In this document: one piece after another, positions 18,471-27,453 of the stretch
Layout: each line of letters opens with the position of its first letter
Position numbering within the stretch: the first letter of the stretch is position 1
NCBI GenBank assembly: GCA_964391195.1
Contig: CAYMLG010000001.1
Span: 149,478 to 213,477, forward strand
Source: JAAYXE01 sp964391195
Lineage (GTDB): Bacteria; Chloroflexota; Anaerolineae; Anaerolineales; UBA4823
Length of the DNA: 64,000 bases
Direction of reading: 5' to 3'
Position numbers and translations under genes: made by a program
The notes under the pieces: model-generated
Seen by the model: the letters and a program-made list of their open reading frames with translations, nothing else
What the model was told of the DNA's origin: nothing
The model's database searches: none

Positions 18471-18758
18471 TACGTTCCTCCTGATCTATGCTGCATTTTC
18501 CGGCTGATACGCAGCTAAGGATGCACCCCTGAGTTTCCCCACTCTGGTGAAGAAAATAGGCTTGATTTTGATTTCTATATCATCTTACTTAACAACGATC
18601 CCGGATACAACTTCAATTCTACATTGCCTTATAGAAATCTGGAAGAACAAGAAAATTGTAGTTCCAATATGCAGGTAATTGCCGCCCTCCGGTACGAGTG
18701 AATTTGAAAGGCGCCGATCCCGAAAAATGCGCTTCCCCTGTGTTAGAATCCGCACCGA
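18471..18758. other. Divergent intergenic region xpt/maf
   Basis: This is an AT-rich stretch of 288 bases between divergent genes. It holds the xpt RBS and a weak stem (GCTGC/GCAGC) on the minus strand near 18490-18515. The maf -10 box lies at the right end. Nothing else is recognisable. Confidence 0.5.
18744..18749 (+). promoter_or_regulatory. -10 element of maf (near-leaderless start)
   Basis: TAGAAT ends 9 bases before the maf ATG, leaving room for a leader of at most a few bases. There is no Shine-Dalgarno sequence. Confidence 0.5.
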
Positions 18759-19409
18759 ATGACTCTGGTGTTGGCTTCCAACTCGCCCCGCCGGAAACAG
18801 CTCCTTCAATTGGGAGGCTGGGAATTTCGTGTTGTTCCGGCGGAGATCGACGAGCAGCTTATCTCGGGAGAAGCGCCCGAGATTTACGTCCGCCGCCTGG
18901 CTGAAGAAAAGGCCCGGGCGGCTGTGGCGCGGTTAAGCGCCGGACAGGATAGCCTGGTGGTGGTCGCCGCCGACACCACCGTGGCCCAAGATGGGGTGAT
19001 CCTCGGAAAGCCGGAGAATCCGGCCGAAGCCGAGGCCATGCTGAGCCAACTGCGCGGGCGAGTCCACCAGGTGCATACCGGTGTATCCGTCCTCCATCTC
19101 CGGGATGGGCGCCAGGTGAGCGATGTCTGCACGACCGATGTGCGGATGCGCCTCTACACGGCACAGGAGGTCGCCGCCTATGTGGCCTCCGGCGACCCGC
19201 TAGACAAAGCTGGCGCTTATGCCATTCAAAATACTGACTTCCACCCGGTTGAAAAAATCCAGGGCTGCTATACCAACGTGGTTGGTTTGCCATTGTGCTG
19301 TTTGCAGCGGCTCCTGGCGCAGGTGGGGGTTGGCGATCCGGACCGACTGCCTCAGGTCTGCCGTGAATACGCCGGCCAGGAGGGTTGTGCTTTTCAGCCG
19401 GATCGCTAA
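18759..19409 (+). CDS. maf: Maf-family nucleotide pyrophosphatase
   Basis: Hydrolyses dTTP/UTP and modified nucleotides to monophosphates (house-cleaning). The protein is 216 residues. The hallmark motif LASNSPRRKQLL is at residues 5-16, followed by FRVVPAEIDE, the VAADTTV block and KAGAYAIQ near the C-terminal third. The tail after about residue 190 (…CAFQPDR) is longer than needed. It lies in a 55-base tandem duplication whose second copy again spells CAFQPDR-stop, so the C-terminus was copied. Confidence 0.93.
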   Translation: MTLVLASNSPRRKQLLQLGGWEFRVVPAEIDEQLISGEAPEIYVRRLAEEKARAAVARLSAGQDSLVVVAADTTVAQDGVILGKPENPAEAEAMLSQLRGRVHQVHTGVSVLHLRDGRQVSDVCTTDVRMRLYTAQEVAAYVASGDPLDKAGAYAIQNTDFHPVEKIQGCYTNVVGLPLCCLQRLLAQVGVGDPDRLPQVCREYAGQEGCAFQPDR

Positions 19410-19495
19410 TGCTCGAACCGGTCGTCCGCCGTCCCTCAGCTGTGCTTTTCAGCCGGATCGGTGATGCTCGAACCGGTCATCCGCCGTTCCTCATC
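19386..19495 (+). repeat. 55-base tandem duplication spanning the maf stop codon
   Basis: Copy 1 (19386-19440) and copy 2 (19441-19495) differ at 5 positions. Both begin TGTGCTTTTCAGCCGGATCG and both encode CAFQPDR followed by a stop (TAA in copy 1, TGA in copy 2). Confidence 0.92.
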
Positions 19496-19538
19496 CGGAT
19501 TGGCCAGGAGAACACGCTTTTCGTTTAAAATGGGACTT

Positions 19539-21830
19539 ATGAACATCCGCCGTTGGTTGATAACTCTGCTCTTACTGGTCGTGGTTGCCTGCACGCAAAC
19601 CCCTGACACGCCTGGCACCGCAACTGTCGAACCGACCTCTACGCTGCGCCTCGTCACCCCTCAGGTGACCAGCGCTCCCAACGTCCAGGCCGCGGCCCGG
19701 GCCTTTTTAGAGGCCTGGAAAGCTGAAGACTACGCCGCCATGTATTCCATGCTGACTTCACCCAGCCAGGATGCAATCAGCCTCGAAGAATTCACCCGTC
19801 ATTATGAGAGCATCGCCATCGAAGCCACGTTGAGCGGCCTGGATTATGAAGTGCTGCAATCGCTCACCGAACCCGATTTCGGCCAGGTGAGCTACCGGGT
19901 CATCTTGCACAGCACCCTGGTGGGCGATATCATTGGGGAGACGAGCATGAACCTGAGCATGGAGCACGGGGAGTGGCGGGTGCAGTGGGCCGATACCCTG
20001 GTCCTGCCCCAGTTAGAAGGGGGCAATTACCTCAAGATGGATCTGGAGATCCCTGCCCGGGCCAATATCTACGATCGCAATGGGCATGCCCTGGTGGCGC
20101 AGGCGGACGCTACTGCCATCGGGCTCCAGGTGGACCTGATCGACCCCGACCCGGATGCGCGCAGCGCCCTGTATTCGGCCCTGTCGCGGGTGACCGGCAT
20201 GCGGGCCGATACGATTGCCGCCAAGGTCGACGCGGCTTACGCCGGCGATTACATCCAACTCGGCGAAGTTCCAGCCGACCGGGTGGCGGCCAATTACTCG
20301 CTGTTGGAGAGCATGGGTGGCCCGGTCCTGCGCCCCAACAAGTGGCGTTTCTATTATGATGGCGGGGTGGCGCCGCACGTCATCGGCTATGTGGCCCAGA
20401 TTCGCGAAGAGCAGTTGGAAGAATACCTGCGCCGCGGTTACCGGCCCGATGAACGGGTGGGGCAGAGCGGCCTGGAGCGCTGGGCCGAGCCATACCTGGC
20501 CGGCAAGCGGGGCGGCGCGCTGTATGTGTTGAACGCCCAGGGCCAGCCGCTTTACCGCCTGGCGGAGACCCCGGTGGAGCCCGCCCAGGCCGTGTTTACC
20601 ACCATCGACCGCGATTTCCAACTCGGAGTGCAGCAGGCCATCGCCGGTTTCCGCGGCTCGGTGGTGGTGTTGGAGCGCGATACCGGGCGGGTTTTAGCCA
20701 TGGCTTCTTCTCCCGGCTTCGATCCCAACGCTTACGAGCCAAGGAACTTCAATTATTCGGCTTTGTTGAGCGAGATCTGGTCCGACCCGGCCAGCCCCGA
20801 ATTCAACCGGGCGGCGCAGGGGCAGTACCCGCTGGGATCGGTGTTCAAGATCATCACCACGGCGGCCGCGCTGGAAGACGGAGGCTGGTCGCCCGATGAC
20901 GTGCTCGAATGTGGTTACACTTACCAGCTTGGCACCGATACCCTCTACGACTGGACTTACGAACACTTCCAGAATGATGGCAGGACTCAGCCCAGCGGTC
21001 CGTTGACCCTTATGGAAGGCCTGGTACGGTCCTGCAATCCATGGTTCTATCATCTCGGCCAGGATCTGTTCAACCGCGGCCTGACGAAGGCTATCTCCAA
21101 CATGGCCCTGGGATTTGGGCTCGGCGTACCTACCGGGATCCAAGTGGTCGATGAGGCCAGCGGCAATGTCCCCGAACCGATCAGCCAGCGCGATGCGGCC
21201 AATCTGGCCATTGGGCAAGGAGAGTTTTTGGTCACCCCCTTGCAGGTAGCAGATTTCATCGCGGCTGTCGGCAACGGCGGCACCCTGTACCGGCCTCAAG
21301 TCATCGAGCGGATCGCCCCTCCGGATGGGGAACCCACTTTCGAGTTCCAGCCCGAGGAGCGCGGGAAGCTGCCCATTAGTGAAGAGAACCTGCAGGCGAT
21401 CCAGGAAGCGATGGTGGGGGTAGTGCGCAGCACCCGGCCGCGCGGTACCGCTTACCACGTCTTTTCGGGATTGGATTTCAACGTTGCCGGTAAGACGGGC
21501 ACCGCTCAATCTTCTTCCGGCCTGCCTCATGCCTGGTTTGCCGGCTACACGTTCCAGGGCCGGGAGGATAAGCCGGACATTGCCATCGCCGTGGTGGTGG
21601 AGAACATCGGTGAGGGCTCCGACTACGCAGCCCCGATTTTCCGCCGCATTGTGGAACTGTATTTCTACGGCCAGCCCGCTAAACTCTACTGGTGGGAGAG
21701 CACCTATGGCGTGACCCGCACACCAACACCGGAGTTTGAGGAAACCCCCACTCCTGAGGAGGACGAGGTGGAAGAGGGTGAGGTGGAGGAAGGCCAGGAG
21801 GGGAGCGAGGAACTGCCCCCAGAACCTTAG
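19539..21830 (+). CDS. Class B penicillin-binding protein (transpeptidase) with lipoprotein signal
   Basis: Peptidoglycan D,D-transpeptidase. The protein is 763 residues from the ATG at 19539. That start places a lipoprotein signal, MNIRRWLITLLLLVVVACTQ, with lipobox VVAC at the N-terminus. An NTF2-like MecA_N domain (about 45-150) and a PBP dimer domain follow. The transpeptidase domain has SVFK (S434, K437), SCN (498-500) and KTG (652-654). An acidic Glu-rich tail ends the protein. The layout resembles PBP2a/PBP3-like enzymes. TAAAAT ends 7 bases before the ATG with no SD, suggesting a leaderless mRNA. rsgA follows after 41 bases. Confidence 0.92.
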   Translation: MNIRRWLITLLLLVVVACTQTPDTPGTATVEPTSTLRLVTPQVTSAPNVQAAARAFLEAWKAEDYAAMYSMLTSPSQDAISLEEFTRHYESIAIEATLSGLDYEVLQSLTEPDFGQVSYRVILHSTLVGDIIGETSMNLSMEHGEWRVQWADTLVLPQLEGGNYLKMDLEIPARANIYDRNGHALVAQADATAIGLQVDLIDPDPDARSALYSALSRVTGMRADTIAAKVDAAYAGDYIQLGEVPADRVAANYSLLESMGGPVLRPNKWRFYYDGGVAPHVIGYVAQIREEQLEEYLRRGYRPDERVGQSGLERWAEPYLAGKRGGALYVLNAQGQPLYRLAETPVEPAQAVFTTIDRDFQLGVQQAIAGFRGSVVVLERDTGRVLAMASSPGFDPNAYEPRNFNYSALLSEIWSDPASPEFNRAAQGQYPLGSVFKIITTAAALEDGGWSPDDVLECGYTYQLGTDTLYDWTYEHFQNDGRTQPSGPLTLMEGLVRSCNPWFYHLGQDLFNRGLTKAISNMALGFGLGVPTGIQVVDEASGNVPEPISQRDAANLAIGQGEFLVTPLQVADFIAAVGNGGTLYRPQVIERIAPPDGEPTFEFQPEERGKLPISEENLQAIQEAMVGVVRSTRPRGTAYHVFSGLDFNVAGKTGTAQSSSGLPHAWFAGYTFQGREDKPDIAIAVVVENIGEGSDYAAPIFRRIVELYFYGQPAKLYWWESTYGVTRTPTPEFEETPTPEEDEVEEGEVEEGQEGSEELPPEP

Positions 21831-21871
21831 CCGCCTTGTTGCCGCCTCACAGGGTGTTGGCGCAAGTCGTT

Positions 21872-22795
21872 ATGGAAACCTATCGCGGTCTGATCATCCG
21901 GTCTCAATCCGGTTTCTACTGGGTGCAGTTGGAGCCCGGGCAGGGGCTTTCCGGTGTGCTTGTTTCGCAGTTGCGCGGCCGGTTGAAACAGGGTCCCCGA
22001 GAGGGGGATGTCGCCGCCATCGGCGATTGGGTGCAGGTAACCCCGGTTGGCGAGGAGATCGGGGTCATCGAAGAGGTAGAACCGCGCAAGTCGATGATCT
22101 CTCGCCAGGCGCCCAATCCGCAGATCGAATACCGCCAGATCATCATCGCCAATCCCGACCAGGCGTTCCTGGTGTTCGCCTGTGAAAAGCCGGCCCCGCG
22201 GTTTGGGATGCTGGATCGCTTCCTGGTGATCAATGAAAAACAGGGCATCCCTTCGTTGATCATCGCCAACAAGGTTGACCTGGTGGGGCTGGAAAGGGCG
22301 CAGGAGTTGTTTGGGTTATATGCCGGGCTGGGGTATCCGGTTCTGTACACTTCGGCCAAAACCGGGTTGGGGATCGAGACGCTGAAGCAGCACCTGCAAG
22401 ACAAGATCTCCGTATTTACCGGCCCGTCAGGGGTGGGGAAATCGAGCCTGTTGAACGCCATTCAACCCGGACTGGGGTTGGCCGCGCGCCAGGTGAGCGA
22501 AACCACCAGCAAGGGCCGGCACACGACTGTGGCGCGCGAATTGTTTCCCCTTCAGGGCGGTGGATATGTGGCCGATACGCCGGGGTTGAAAGCGCTGGCT
22601 TTATGGGATATCGAGCCGGAGGAACTCGATGGCTACTTCCCTGAAATGCGCGATGAGGTAGCCAAATGCCAGTTCAGTGACTGTACCCACGTTCACGAAC
22701 CGGGCTGCGGAGTGCTGGCCGCCATCGCTGCCGGGAAAATCCACCCTGACCGCTACCAGTCCTATCTGCGGATGCGGTTCGGCGATGAGGAGTAG
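21872..22795 (+). CDS. rsgA: Small ribosomal subunit biogenesis GTPase RsgA
   Basis: Circularly permuted GTPase that acts late in 30S assembly. The protein is 307 residues from the ATG at 21872; upstream in-frame TTG/GTG codons exist but METYRGLIIRSQSGFYWV is the usual family beginning. An OB-fold lies at about 1-75. The permuted G domain has NKVDL, then the P-loop GPSGVGKSS, then DTPG. The C-terminal zinc-binding region reads CQFSDCTHVHEPGC. It is probably co-transcribed with the penicillin-binding protein gene. Confidence 0.95.
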   Translation: METYRGLIIRSQSGFYWVQLEPGQGLSGVLVSQLRGRLKQGPREGDVAAIGDWVQVTPVGEEIGVIEEVEPRKSMISRQAPNPQIEYRQIIIANPDQAFLVFACEKPAPRFGMLDRFLVINEKQGIPSLIIANKVDLVGLERAQELFGLYAGLGYPVLYTSAKTGLGIETLKQHLQDKISVFTGPSGVGKSSLLNAIQPGLGLAARQVSETTSKGRHTTVARELFPLQGGGYVADTPGLKALALWDIEPEELDGYFPEMRDEVAKCQFSDCTHVHEPGCGVLAAIAAGKIHPDRYQSYLRMRFGDEE

Positions 22796-22869
22796 CGGCA
22801 GCGCCGGAGCGCGCTTCAATCGCACTGAAGAGGTCGGGGGTTCGAAGTCCGGCAATGAGGGGTAGCGGC
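22781..22869 (+). repeat. 19-base direct repeats around a tRNA-like fragment
   Basis: GGCGATGAGGAGTAGCGGC (22781-22799, over the rsgA stop) recurs at 22851-22869 with two mismatches. Between them lies a piece resembling the 3' part of a tRNA: GGAGCGC, a perfect 5-bp stem CTTCA/TGAAG around a 7-base loop, AGGTC, then GGGGGTTCGAAG. No acceptor stem can be formed, so it is at best a remnant. Confidence 0.45.
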
Positions 22870-22943
22870 TGTGCAGGGAGCCGGATATCCCGCCGGCCAA
22901 TAATTCCACATAATTGTGAGAAATCTCTAAAGGGATGTTATAG

Positions 22944-22972
22944 TTGACACAGTGGAGATTCGTAAATATAAT
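22944..22972 (+). promoter_or_regulatory. Perfect consensus sigma-70-type promoter of the first peptide ABC operon
   Basis: TTGACA at 22944-22949, a 17-base spacer, and TATAAT at 22967-22972, matching the consensus at all 12 positions. It reads toward the ABC operon that starts at 23290. Confidence 0.88.
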
Positions 22973-22979
22973 CCATCTG

Positions 22980-23289
22980 GCTCTTATTAGAATGAAAGCG
23001 GAACATAAAAGCGGTCACCTCCACAAGCCGTTTTCATATCCTATCCTTCTGTAGATTTACCTGCAGAGGTAATTGCCCAATTTGTAGTAATTTGGTTTGA
23101 ACCTTGATCGGGGTGTTAGCGTATATCTATTACGCTCAAACTATTAACACAGTCTCGCCAGTTCACCTGTCGAGCTATATGATCTTATACGCCTGGTAAT
23201 CTACAGCCGCAAAGAGATCTATACACTCTCCGGATGAAACAGAGTCCGCCGCTCTAATCTGGAGATAGAAACTGGAGGACCAAGAGAAG
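22980..23289 (+). promoter_or_regulatory. Long 5' leader of the first peptide ABC operon
   Basis: About 310 bases without an ORF. Visible structures are a 10-bp near-perfect stem (22992-23001 with 23028-23037) whose loop carries TCACCTCC at 23015-23022, complementary to Shine-Dalgarno sequences; a small TTACCT/AGGTAA hairpin near 23060; and GCGTA/TACGC near 23119-23135. It ends with GGAGG before the TTG start. No known riboswitch was recognised. Confidence 0.5.
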
Positions 23290-24285
23290 TTGAGCAGCAA
23301 AAATAATATAATTCTTGACGTGCAAGACCTGTACACGACATTCGACACCCACGATGGGCTGGTCCATGCCGTGAACGGAATCTCGTTCTCTTTGCGCGAA
23401 GGTGAGACGTTAGGTATTGTGGGGGAGTCGGGCTGTGGCAAAAGCGTGACGATGCTTTCCATCATGCGTTTACTGCCCTCACCGCCTTCCAAGGTAACAG
23501 CCTCCAAAATTAATTTTTTGAATCAAAATATTCTGGACATCACCGAAGCGGAGATGCGCAGCATCCGCGGCAGCCAGATGGCGATGATCTTCCAGGATCC
23601 GATGACTTCTCTAAACCCGGTGCACACCGTCGGTTTCCAATTGATGGAGCCGCTGCGCGTGCATATGGGGATGGGGAAGGACGAAGCACGCGAGCGGGCT
23701 GCTGAGCTTCTGTCATTAGTCGGTATTCCCGATGCCCGTAACCGGCTGGATGACTACCCTCATCAATTCTCGGGTGGTATGCGCCAGCGGGTGATGATCG
23801 CCATGGGGCTGGCATGTAACCCGGCTCTGCTGATCGCCGACGAGCCTACGACCGCTCTCGACGTCACTATTCAGGCGCAGATTACCGATCTGGTAAAGCA
23901 GCTTCGCGAGCGGCTGGGCATGTCGCTGATCTGGATCACCCACGACCTGGGCATCGTCGCCGGGTTGGCCGACCGGGTGATCGTTATGTATGCTGGTTTT
24001 ATCGTCGAGGAAGCGCCGGTGTACGAGCTTTATGCAAGCCCCCGGCATCCTTATACGTATGCCTTGCTGCGCTCTCTGCCGCGTCTGGACGGGGTCCACG
24101 AAGAAAAGCTGGCGTCAATCGAGGGTCTGCCTCCGGATTTGATCAATCTGCCCAAGGGCTGCCCCTTTGCCGAGCGCTGCGATTTCGTGCGTGAAAAATG
24201 CAAAGTGAACCCGCCTCTGGTTGAGATCAAACCAGGTCACAAGATTGCATGCTGGGTTGACGTAGAAACAGGTGAGCTGCGATGA
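23290..24285 (+). CDS. Peptide ABC transporter ATP-binding protein (OppD/DppD type)
   Basis: The protein is 331 residues. Walker A is GESGCGKSV (about 44-52), the signature motif is FSGGMRQRV, and Walker B LLIADEP is followed by the switch His in WITHDLG. The C-terminal oligopeptide-transporter domain carries the Cys-rich GCPFAERCDFVREKC, an iron-sulfur-type site in some homologues. The start is a TTG preceded by GGAGG. It is the first gene of an operon and overlaps the next ATPase by 4 bases (ATGA). Confidence 0.93.
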   Translation: MSSKNNIILDVQDLYTTFDTHDGLVHAVNGISFSLREGETLGIVGESGCGKSVTMLSIMRLLPSPPSKVTASKINFLNQNILDITEAEMRSIRGSQMAMIFQDPMTSLNPVHTVGFQLMEPLRVHMGMGKDEARERAAELLSLVGIPDARNRLDDYPHQFSGGMRQRVMIAMGLACNPALLIADEPTTALDVTIQAQITDLVKQLRERLGMSLIWITHDLGIVAGLADRVIVMYAGFIVEEAPVYELYASPRHPYTYALLRSLPRLDGVHEEKLASIEGLPPDLINLPKGCPFAERCDFVREKCKVNPPLVEIKPGHKIACWVDVETGELR

Positions 24286-25268
24286 GTGATAACAATAAGA
24301 CAGAGCTGGTGCGGGTTCAAGACCTGACCAAACACTTCCCCATTACCCGCGGAATTGTCATCCAACGTCAAATTGGCGCGGTTCAAGCGGTAGATCGAAT
24401 TTCTTTCACGATCTTCAAAGGCGAGACCCTGGGTTTGGTGGGCGAGTCGGGATGTGGTAAATCGACCGCCGGGCGCACCATCCTTCAACTATACCGGCCC
24501 ACCTCCGGTAAAGTCTTTTTCCGCGATAAAGATCTCACCACCGCTTCCGGCGATGAAATGCGCCATCTGCGGCGGGATATGCAAATCATTTTCCAGGATC
24601 CCTATGCCTCGCTGAATCCCCGTATGACGGTGGGCAGTATTATTGCCGAACCCCTGGAAGTGCACAATATCGATACACCGAAAGAGCGCCGCGAGCGAGT
24701 CCGCGAACTGATGCGCGTAGTCGGTTTGAACCCATACTTCATCAACCGCTACCCGCACGAGTTCTCCGGCGGCCAGCGCCAGCGGATTGGGATTGCCCGC
24801 GCCCTGGCCCTCCAGCCCGAATTCATCGTCTGTGATGAACCGATTTCGGCGCTGGATGTTTCCATTCAGGCGCAGGTGGTCAACCTGCTCGAGGAACTGC
24901 AGGCACAGTTCGGCCTGACTTACCTGTTCATCGCCCACGACCTGAGCATGGTCCGCCATATCTCTGACCGGGTCGCGGTGATGTACCTGGGTAAAATCGT
25001 CGAATTGGCGAATCGGGAGGAGCTGTACAACAACCCCCTGCATCCTTATGCGCAGGCGCTGCTGTCCGCGGTGCCGATCCCCGATCCCGTAAAAGAGCGC
25101 AAGCGCGAGCGCATCATCCTTGCCGGTGATGTGCCCAGCCCGGCCAACCCGCCTAAGGCCTGCCGCTTTCACACTCGCTGCCCGCTGGCCCAGGCGGTAT
25201 GCCGCGAAGTGGAGCCCGAATTCCGCGAAGTGACGCCAGGTCACTGGACTGCCTGCCATCTGGTGTAA
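24282..25268 (+). CDS. Peptide ABC transporter ATP-binding protein (OppF/DppF type)
   Basis: The protein is 328 residues and pairs with the preceding ATPase. Walker A is GESGCGKST, the signature FSGGQRQRIGIARAL, and Walker B VCDEPISALD. The C-terminal block ACRFHTRCPLAQAVC carries the family Cys residues. The ATGA overlap with the upstream gene implies coupled translation. Confidence 0.94.
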   Translation: MSDNNKTELVRVQDLTKHFPITRGIVIQRQIGAVQAVDRISFTIFKGETLGLVGESGCGKSTAGRTILQLYRPTSGKVFFRDKDLTTASGDEMRHLRRDMQIIFQDPYASLNPRMTVGSIIAEPLEVHNIDTPKERRERVRELMRVVGLNPYFINRYPHEFSGGQRQRIGIARALALQPEFIVCDEPISALDVSIQAQVVNLLEELQAQFGLTYLFIAHDLSMVRHISDRVAVMYLGKIVELANREELYNNPLHPYAQALLSAVPIPDPVKERKRERIILAGDVPSPANPPKACRFHTRCPLAQAVCREVEPEFREVTPGHWTACHLV

Positions 25269-25312
25269 CAGGCATTGAATCCCTGAGGCCTTTGCGGTCA
25301 CACTTTTTGAGA

Positions 25313-25393
25313 GGAGGTGATGCGATCGACCGAGCGGAGCAATTCTGAGCCATAGCATTTACAAGTTTCCGTCATGCTGGCTGTGAATGCTAT
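25313..25393 (+). promoter_or_regulatory. Structured leader before the first binding-protein gene
   Basis: A strong SD-like GGAGGTGA (25313-25320) sits 133 bases before the real start. It is followed by a possible 11-codon reading frame (25320-25355) and an 8-bp hairpin, ATAGCATT (25352-25359) / AATGCTAT (25386-25393). The arrangement may set the high relative expression usual for binding proteins. Confidence 0.45.
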
Positions 25394-25452
25394 CGTGTAT
25401 AACTGGGTGCCAGCCCCAATCGTTTTAAGAAGTGAAACTTGGAGGAGAACCA

Positions 25453-27288
25453 ATGAAGTCTAAGAGCATTTCCATCATCCTGGGCCTGCTGATTATTGCC
25501 AGCATGGTCCTCGCTGCCTGCCAGCCACAAACGGTGGAGACCGTGCGTACCGTTGTGGTCACCCAGGTCGTGGAGAAAGAAGGTGAGACCATCGTCGAGA
25601 CACAGGTGGTCGAAGTCACCGCCGTCCCCGAACCGGCTGAAGCAGAAGCGCAGCCGGTGACGTTTACCGGGTACGACACCAGCGACATCCCCACCCTCGA
25701 CCCCCAGATCGGTGAAGATGTTACCTCGATCAACTACATCGAGAGCCTCTTCATCCATCTGACCAACTACGACCTGGAGACCGCCGAGGTGGTACCTGAA
25801 GGCGCCACCGAGTGGACGATCTCAGAAGACGGCCTGACCTACACCTTCAACATCCGCACCGACATCCCCTGGGTCCATCACAACCCGGTGACCGGTGAGA
25901 CCGTGCAGGAAGTTGACGAAGAGGGCAACCCCCGCTTCCTGAACGCCAACGACTTTGTCTACGGCATCAAGCGCGCCTGCGATCCCAACACGGGTGGCTA
26001 CTACTCCAGCGTCGTCGCGCCCCTGATCGTCGGCTGCGCGGATGTGCTCAACGCTGAAGATCCTGGCAATATCCCGCAGGAGCTGATCGATGCCATCGGC
26101 GTCAGCGCTCCCGACGAGAGCACCCTGATCATCAACCTGGAATTCCCCGCCTCCTACTTCCTGTCCATGACCCCCATGTGGACCCTGGCTGCGGTACCGC
26201 AGTGGGCCATTGAGGAGCATGGCGAGAACTGGATCGAGGCCGGCAACATCGTCACCAACGGTCGCTTCGTGCTCAACGAGTGGGTCCACGGCGTGCGCCG
26301 CATCCTGCTCCGCAACCCCCTCATTCCTGAGGACATGGCTGGTACCGGCAACATCGAGCGCTTCGTCGTCAATGTTGTCCCCGACTCGTCCACCGGCTAC
26401 GCTCTGTGGCTGAACAATGAAGTCGATACTTCCGCCATTCCGGATGAAGAACTCCAGGCTCACCTGCAGCAGTTTGCCGAGCAGACTGTTCAGATCCCCG
26501 ATCTGGCGGTGTTCTACTTCGCCTTCCGCATGACTAAGGCTCCCTTCGACCAGGTGGAAGTCCGCCGCGCCTTCAGCGCCGCCTTCGACCGCGACACCTT
26601 CGTCCGCGAAGTGCTCCAGGGTCAGGGCTTGCCGATGAGACACTTTGCGCCTCCGGGCATCTTCGGCGCTCCCCCGATCGATGAGGTCGGTGTGGGCTTC
26701 GACCCCGAATACGCCCGCGCCCAGATGGAAGCCGCCGGCTACCCCAACTGTGAAGGCTTCCCCACCGTCACGTTGATCGGCTACACCGGCCAGTCCACAT
26801 TGAACTGGATCGAGTACGCTCAGAGCCAGTACGAGCAGAATCTGGGCTGCGCCCCTGGCGTGATCCAGATCGAGCAGCTGCCTTTCGCCGAGCTGCTGAC
26901 CGCCACCGCGGCTGACGTGCCCGACGAGCAGGCGCCGCACATGTGGACCCTGGGTTGGGGCCCCGACTACGCTGACGAGAACAACTGGGTTGGCGACGTG
27001 CTCCACTGCGAGACCGAGAACCGCTCCAAGCGGACCTGCAACGAGATCGATGATATGATCGTTGAGGCCCGCGAAGAGCCCGATCCGGACCGCCGCGTCG
27101 AGCTCTACAGCCAGATCGAAGAGGCCTTCTTCGGGGCTGAAGGCGAATTCCCCTTCGCTCCGTTCTGGGTCCGCATCGCTTATGTTGCTGAGCACGACTG
27201 GCTCGACCGGATCCCGTCGCTGTTCGGCGGCGAGCAGTACTACCACTGGACCATTGACTGGGAAGCCAAACAGGCCGCTCAGCAGTAG
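25453..27288 (+). CDS. Family-5 extracellular solute-binding lipoprotein (peptide ABC transporter)
   Basis: Captures peptides (or nickel/oligosaccharide-type ligands) outside the membrane for the adjacent ABC transporter. The protein is 611 residues from the ATG at 25453, which follows GGAGG. A lipoprotein signal with lipobox VLAAC (Cys near 24) is followed by a Val/Thr/Glu-rich linker. The SBP_bac_5 fold then runs to the end: TFTGYDTSDIPTLDP, the ISEDGLTYTFNIR block, VRRAFSAAFDRDTF and the C-terminal PFWVRIAY region. Codon use is strongly biased, with many GAG/GCC/ATC, as expected for a highly expressed protein. Confidence 0.94.
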   Translation: MKSKSISIILGLLIIASMVLAACQPQTVETVRTVVVTQVVEKEGETIVETQVVEVTAVPEPAEAEAQPVTFTGYDTSDIPTLDPQIGEDVTSINYIESLFIHLTNYDLETAEVVPEGATEWTISEDGLTYTFNIRTDIPWVHHNPVTGETVQEVDEEGNPRFLNANDFVYGIKRACDPNTGGYYSSVVAPLIVGCADVLNAEDPGNIPQELIDAIGVSAPDESTLIINLEFPASYFLSMTPMWTLAAVPQWAIEEHGENWIEAGNIVTNGRFVLNEWVHGVRRILLRNPLIPEDMAGTGNIERFVVNVVPDSSTGYALWLNNEVDTSAIPDEELQAHLQQFAEQTVQIPDLAVFYFAFRMTKAPFDQVEVRRAFSAAFDRDTFVREVLQGQGLPMRHFAPPGIFGAPPIDEVGVGFDPEYARAQMEAAGYPNCEGFPTVTLIGYTGQSTLNWIEYAQSQYEQNLGCAPGVIQIEQLPFAELLTATAADVPDEQAPHMWTLGWGPDYADENNWVGDVLHCETENRSKRTCNEIDDMIVEAREEPDPDRRVELYSQIEEAFFGAEGEFPFAPFWVRIAYVAEHDWLDRIPSLFGGEQYYHWTIDWEAKQAAQQ

Positions 27289-27311
27289 TTCAGATCTTGA
27301 GCTGGTAATCT

Positions 27312-27342
27312 GGGGGAGCGGTCGAACTATGGCCGCTCCCCC
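27312..27342 (+). terminator. Intra-operon hairpin between binding protein and permease
   Basis: The perfect 10-bp stem GGGGGAGCGG / CCGCTCCCCC lies 24 bases after the binding-protein stop and has no strong T tract. It probably stabilises or attenuates the transcript so that the binding protein exceeds the permeases. Confidence 0.6.
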
Positions 27343-27453
27343 GTTCTCCCGAACGCCACAGGCGTGAGGGTGCTGGTCTGTGTAGGATACCCTGGACAGA
27401 CCAGCACCCCCAGGCAGCGGGAGGGGAGACGATCTTAGAAGTGAGGTATCTCC

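Noticed and set aside
18471..18758. Purine riboswitch upstream of xpt-guaA
   Set aside because: The gene pair is riboswitch-controlled in Bacillus, but the conserved core (such as GTTTCTACC and the two pairing loops) is not present on the minus strand here.
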